Shown here: positions 60,731 to 64,000 of the stretch, piece by piece
How the letters are laid out: every line of letters begins with the position of its first letter
Numbering within the stretch: the stretch's first letter is position 1
Origin: Nocardioides sp. S5
GTDB lineage: Bacteria > Actinomycetota > Actinomycetes > Propionibacteriales > Nocardioidaceae
DNA length: 64,000 bases
Reading direction: 5' to 3'
Assembly (NCBI RefSeq): GCF_017310035.1
Contig: NZ_CP022296.1
Coordinates: forward strand, 2,976,001 to 3,040,000
Program-made: the position numbers and the translations under genes
The notes under the pieces: generated by a model
What the model saw: the letters and a program-made list of their open reading frames with translations, nothing else
Told to the model about the DNA's origin: nothing
Database searches by the model: none

Positions 60731-60856
60731 GGTCGAACGAGTCACAGCGGCGCAGTGGTTCCCGCAGGGTGGGCGTTGAGGCGATCATCAGCGCGTAAGC
60801 GATGCCGGTGCGTCGATCCGCCAACAGCCACAGCACCGAACGTCGACGAGTTGCTG

Positions 60857-60882
60857 AGGGCGACCCGGTCAACGGTCGCCCT
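60857..60882. terminator. Candidate bidirectional terminator
   Basis: A 9-bp perfect stem (AGGGCGACC/GGTCGCCCT, 8-nt loop) lies between the plus-strand pilin 3 and the minus-strand metalloprotease gene, and could stop transcription from both sides. No gene is seen in 60731-60925. Confidence 0.55.
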
Positions 60883-60925
60883 GTTGCGATCACAAATTCG
60901 GGGTCCCGATGCGGTGGTTGGGTTC

Positions 60926-62224
60926 CTACGTCCCCGCCAAGTCGTGAAGACGCGCTTGCCACGCGCGTAGCAACGCCAGTCCGGTCACGCCCGCGCTGCG
61001 CAGTTCGACAGCGAGCTCAGAATCCGCGTCGACGCGCTTGTAGATCCCGACCAGCCGCCGTTCCCCCAGCCGCTCTGCGATGATCCGACAGGCGAGCCAG
61101 GCTTCCTCGTAGCGGGCCTGGAGGTCAGGTGCACGCGTGTCGAAGTCCTTGGCCGAGGGGAGGGACCTAGGTACGCCGTTACGCCGGGCCACCTCGATCG
61201 CCCGCCCGAGGGTCGTGCGGTCGGGCAGCCGCGTGTCACGCAGTGCGACGTAGTCGGCGAAGCCCTCCAGCAGCCACGGTTCGACGGGCCTGCGGACCGC
61301 GTCGGTGGCGACGTGGACCAGCTCGTGGCTCATCACGACCTGTGCGCCCGCGCGACGGAGGCGCGAGGTGACGTCGGGGTTCAAGAAGACGTGCACCGGC
61401 GCGTCCTGCTCCGCCGTGCTGCCGACCGGTGCCGTGACGGCGGCGATGCCGGCGTAGGTCCCGGGCTGCACGCCGAGCGTGTCGTCGAGGTCACCCGCAC
61501 TGGCGGGGACCTCGACCACCACCGGACCGATGCGTTCGGGCAGCACGCGACGTACGACGTCGATGCCGCGCTCCACCCGCCGCACCACCGCCTTCGCCTC
61601 GGACGGGGTGCCGTCCACCATGACCAGCACCCCACGGGCGGTCGCCACGGACAGACGACCGCGAAGCCACAGCGGCACCCGGGCGGTACCGCCGGCGCTG
61701 AAGTCGGCGATCGCCAGCCCGTCGTCGTCCGGGACGAAGGTGACGACCACCTCGGCCCGAGCGGGCGCAGCATCGAGACGCGCGACCTGCCAGGTGAGGT
61801 CGACGGTCCCCGACCACGTCCCGTCGCTCGCGACTGTCCCGACCTGGTCGACGTAGCGCGCGGAGAGCGCGCGCAGGTCGAGGTCGGCTGCTGTGTCGGC
61901 GATCCCCGCGAACCTCTCACCGACGACGGCGTCCCCGGCAGGCGCAAGCGAGGCCAGCACATCGGCGTCCCGGGACGCGACACCGTCCACGAAGCTCGCC
62001 AGCGCCTCGGCTGCGTCGCGTGGGCTCGCCCGCGGCACGTCGACGGGCGCAGGATCGACGTCGTGGCGCCCGCCCTGCACCAAAGTGACCAGGACCGCGG
62101 CCACTACGAACAGCAGAAGGCCGGCCGCCCACCAGAGTGGGCGACCGGCCTTCGAGGTCGGTGCGTCAGCCAGGACGGACCGCGCCGACGTAGGGCATCG
62201 AGTGGAGGCCTGCGACCGCGACAC
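60926..62224 (-). CDS. Membrane-anchored zinc metalloprotease-like protein (HExxH)
   Basis: A 432-residue protein: a short cytoplasmic N-terminus, one TM (about 30-50: PLWWAAGLLLFVVAAVLVTLV), a beta-rich NTF2-like region (about 70-180), and a C-terminal peptidase MA-type domain with VMSHELVHVATD (HExxH about 297-301) and LLEGFADYVALRD (third ligand Glu about 318). Likely an exported gluzincin. The only plausible start is the GTG at 62224, which overlaps the NlpC/P60 gene by 59 bases in another frame. Confidence 0.78.
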   Translation of the reverse strand: MSRSQASTRCPTSARSVLADAPTSKAGRPLWWAAGLLLFVVAAVLVTLVQGGRHDVDPAPVDVPRASPRDAAEALASFVDGVASRDADVLASLAPAGDAVVGERFAGIADTAADLDLRALSARYVDQVGTVASDGTWSGTVDLTWQVARLDAAPARAEVVVTFVPDDDGLAIADFSAGGTARVPLWLRGRLSVATARGVLVMVDGTPSEAKAVVRRVERGIDVVRRVLPERIGPVVVEVPASAGDLDDTLGVQPGTYAGIAAVTAPVGSTAEQDAPVHVFLNPDVTSRLRRAGAQVVMSHELVHVATDAVRRPVEPWLLEGFADYVALRDTRLPDRTTLGRAIEVARRNGVPRSLPSAKDFDTRAPDLQARYEEAWLACRIIAERLGERRLVGIYKRVDADSELAVELRSAGVTGLALLRAWQARLHDLAGT

Positions 62225-63155
62225 CGGTGCCGGGGTTGGCGGCGTGAACGATCATGCCGTTGCCGATGTACATGCCGACGTGGCTGATCGGGCTGTAGTA
62301 GAACACCAGGTCGCCGGGCTGCAGGTCGCTCGCAGCGATGCGCGGACCGGAGCTGAACTGGGCGCTGGAGGAGTGCGGCAGCGAGACACCGGCCTGCGCC
62401 CACGCCCGCATGGTGAGCCCGCTGCAGTCGAAGGCGTTCTCACCCATCGCGCCGTAGACGTAGGCATCGCCCACCTGGGCCATGGCGTACTGGATGGCCG
62501 CGGCGGCACGCCCCGAGGCCGGGACGGAAGCGGGGACCCGGGTGGTGCTGCCGCGCGAGGCGAGCACGCGCTCGCGCTCCTCGGCCTCGAGGTCGGCGAG
62601 CAGCTCCTTGGCCTCGGCGAGATTGTCGTCGACCGTCTCCTTCTCAGTGCTCAGCTGCTCGGTGAGCTCAGCGATCTCGTCCGCGCGGGCGTCGGTGGCC
62701 TCCTGCCGGATGGCGAGGGCCTCCAGCTCGGTGTCGTAGTCGGAGAGCAGCGAGGACTGGAGGTCGTTGAAGGACGACATGGTGGAGAGCGTGTCGAGGA
62801 AGGAGCCCGGGTCCTCGGAGACGACGATCTGGCCGACCGTCGAGATGCCCTCGCCCTCGAGCTGGCGGACCACCGCGTCGGACACCTGGTCACGGACGGT
62901 CTCGAGGCGCTCGTCCTGCCGCTCCTGGTCGGCCCGCAGGCCAGACAGGTCACGGCGCAGTTCAGCGAGGTCGAGAGTCGCGTCGTGGAGGCGCTCCTGG
63001 GCGACCTCGGCCTCGTGGTAGAGACGGTCGACGCGGACCTTGACGTCCTCGATGTCGGGTTCGGCCTGCGCGGGGGTCGCGGGCACGAATGAGATGGCGG
63101 CGATCGCGGTCAGGCCGAGAACGGTCGCGCCAGCTCGCTTGCGGGTGTGAGCCAC
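62166..63155 (-). CDS. NlpC/P60 peptidoglycan endopeptidase under a ydaO riboswitch
   Basis: A 329-residue secreted D,L-endopeptidase. Signal peptide ATVLGLTAIAAISFVPATPAQA; a long coiled coil (about 35-200); an NlpC/P60 domain with catalytic Cys in NAFDCSGLTMRAW (about 243), His in SPISHVGMYIG (about 290) and a third polar residue in MIVHAANP. It cleaves peptide stems during cell separation. The GTG at 63155 is preferred over a GTG further upstream at 63311, because that extension would translate the riboswitch. The position matches Rv2190c. Confidence 0.92.
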   Translation of the reverse strand: MAHTRKRAGATVLGLTAIAAISFVPATPAQAEPDIEDVKVRVDRLYHEAEVAQERLHDATLDLAELRRDLSGLRADQERQDERLETVRDQVSDAVVRQLEGEGISTVGQIVVSEDPGSFLDTLSTMSSFNDLQSSLLSDYDTELEALAIRQEATDARADEIAELTEQLSTEKETVDDNLAEAKELLADLEAEERERVLASRGSTTRVPASVPASGRAAAAIQYAMAQVGDAYVYGAMGENAFDCSGLTMRAWAQAGVSLPHSSSAQFSSGPRIAASDLQPGDLVFYYSPISHVGMYIGNGMIVHAANPGTGVAVAGLHSMPYVGAVRPG

Positions 63156-63174
63156 GAGCGGGGGTACTCCCTCA

Positions 63175-63309
63175 GGGTGTCGTACGCCTACCGGGTGAGC
63201 TGACGGGTTCGGCACGACGTGTCCTACCCCTGCTCCACGCACCGCTCGCGCAGTGCGCCTCACAAGGGATTCACCCCAGGGGGAAGGTTGGTTCCCCGGC
63301 TCGTCGACC
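63175..63309 (-). promoter_or_regulatory. ydaO/yuaA-type c-di-AMP riboswitch
   Basis: On the minus strand the leader contains the ydaO consensus in order: GCCGGGGAACC, then GGGGTGAATCC, a variable hairpin, AGGGGTAGGACA, CCGAACCCGTCAGCT and ACCCGGTAGGCG. It ends about 20 bases before the NlpC/P60 GTG. A TAGGGT hexamer at 63393-63398 is a possible promoter. In actinobacteria this aptamer typically controls wall-lytic genes in response to c-di-AMP, usually switching them off; the direction here is inferred. Confidence 0.9.
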
Positions 63310-63450
63310 ACGGGTGGTGCGGGGGTGTGGTCGACAATTCGGCGCGACGCCCGCGCGGGCCTGGTGACCCACTGCCACGGACGTCAGCCCACACCCTAGA
63401 CCGGAGGTGCAGGCCCCGCCAATCTTCGCGACAACTTCTCGAGATGTGTC

Positions 63451-63657
63451 TCAGGCCGATTCCACGACCGGGCCCGGGACGGGCTCCACGAGCCTCAGCG
63501 GCGGCACCAGTCCGCCCGTGGCCAGCGCGTCGAGCGCCGCCCTCTCGTCGTCGTCGATGGTCAGCTCCGGTGGCGGGCCCAGCAGCACCGTCACCACGCA
63601 GTCGTGGCAGTGCAGTCCGCGCACCACGCAGGTGTCGCAATCGATCCGTGTCGTCAT
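63451..63657 (-). CDS. Small cysteine-rich protein (68 aa)
   Basis: An actinobacterial protein of 68 residues starting MTTRIDCDTCVVRGLHCHDC, with CxxC pairs (C7, C10 and C17, C20) that could form a zinc knuckle, then a hydrophilic helix (DDDERAALDALATGG) and a Val/Pro-rich tail. It lies just upstream of the riboswitch leader on the same strand, but a promoter hexamer at 63393-63398 separates it from the NlpC/P60 gene. The function is unknown. Confidence 0.7.
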   Translation of the reverse strand: MTTRIDCDTCVVRGLHCHDCVVTVLLGPPPELTIDDDERAALDALATGGLVPPLRLVEPVPGPVVESA

Positions 63658-63737
63658 GTCCCGAACGGTGACAGGGACCACCGACAACGGGTCTACGGCG
63701 TGTCGTCCTCGGTGTGTCGCCGCAGCGAGGACGACGC

Positions 63738-64000
63738 TCAGCGCCGCACGAAGCAGATCCAGTCGTCCCCGCACGGCCGGGACTCGAACTCCTCGTCTTC
63801 CTCGACCAGGGCAGCCTGCGCCGAGCCTTCACGTGCCACCACGACGTCGACGGCGGCCACGGCCACCAAGCCCCCCGGGCGCCCGTCGAGGAAGTCGAGA
63901 TAGGCGGCCTGGTCGCGATGGGTGAAGGCGTCCAGCGGGTTCGACGCCCACAGACGCACGTCCTCCACAGCGAGCGCCTCCGACAATGGTGCCGGGACCA
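63738..64000 (-). CDS. C-terminal end of an unidentified protein (partial, runs off the right edge)
   Basis: The open frame continues to the window edge without a stop. A TTG at 63986 is in frame but has no clear ribosome site, so this is read as the tail of a longer protein. The visible 87 residues include VRLWASNPLDAFTHRDQAAY and FLDGRPGGLVAVAAVDVVV and end GDDWICFVRR. It is not recognised; a membrane enzyme or glycosyltransferase tail is possible but unsupported. Confidence 0.55.
   Translation of the reverse strand, partial: VPAPLSEALAVEDVRLWASNPLDAFTHRDQAAYLDFLDGRPGGLVAVAAVDVVVAREGSAQAALVEEDEEFESRPCGDDWICFVRR

Noticed and set aside
60731..60925. Gene remnant between pilin 3 and the metalloprotease
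   Set aside because: No frame with similarity or a ribosome site is seen; the stretch holds only a hairpin.
63156..63311. N-terminal extension of the NlpC/P60 protein to the GTG at 63311
   Set aside because: It would translate the riboswitch aptamer and displace the signal peptide from the N-terminus.

Overview
The window is very GC-rich, with GTG starts, many ATGA/GTGA stop-start overlaps and an actinobacterial gene content. Gene families and order point to a Nocardioidaceae-type actinobacterium (Nocardioides or a close relative). That assignment rests on family recognition, not on a search. I see no rRNA, tRNA, insertion sequence, prophage or CRISPR array, and no gene-free stretch longer than 300 bases. 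The longest is about 295 bases at 63156-63450, and it holds a riboswitch.

The backbone resembles the Mycobacterium tuberculosis Rv2172c-Rv2190c neighbourhood next to the division (dcw) cluster. It runs metF, polyprenyl synthase, Rv2175c-like DNA-binding protein, PASTA Ser/Thr kinase (PknL position), class II DAHP synthase, plsC, ArsA ATPase, SRPBCC protein, FadD15-type ligase and NlpC/P60 hydrolase. Accessory blocks are inserted between these.

Layout. 1-3.4 kb: DUF3040, and an SOS-type operon (DUF6504, HEPN protein, methyltransferase, dinB) behind a perfect LexA box. 3.5-9.1 kb: membrane proteins, YbaK deacylase, FAD oxidoreductase, SIMPL protein, metF, prenyl synthase. 9.1-12.3 kb: Rv2175c-like protein coupled to a barnase/barstar pair, a degenerate GH16 protein and a LysM transglycosylase. 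12.5-19.2 kb: PASTA kinase, EamA transporter, zinc-ribbon protein, threonine aldolase, DAHP synthase. 19.2-27.5 kb: a six-gene Liv-type ABC operon containing an acyl-CoA ligase, with a divergent PucR-type regulator. 27.5-42.2 kb: phosphoesterase, amino-acid permease, PPi-type phosphofructokinase, a 31-bp repeat cluster, MFS transporter, DUF1028-glpK, NAT/GNAT, a small secreted peptide, a two-component system, PlsC and a hydrolase. 42.3-45.0 kb: LOR/SDH-type protein and ROK kinase. 45.2-60.7 kb: a Tad/Flp pilus locus split around arsA-SRPBCC-fadD. 60.9-64 kb: a metalloprotease, NlpC/P60 under a c-di-AMP (ydaO) riboswitch, and small or partial genes.

The most informative regional signals are: (i) the split Tad locus with its own histidine kinase/LuxR pair and related TAGTCA/TGACYA dyads before tadE, cpaB and flp; (ii) the LexA-box operon; (iii) the ydaO riboswitch; (iv) about twenty genes whose start lies 6-7 nt after a TANNNT hexamer, which suggests pervasive leaderless transcription.
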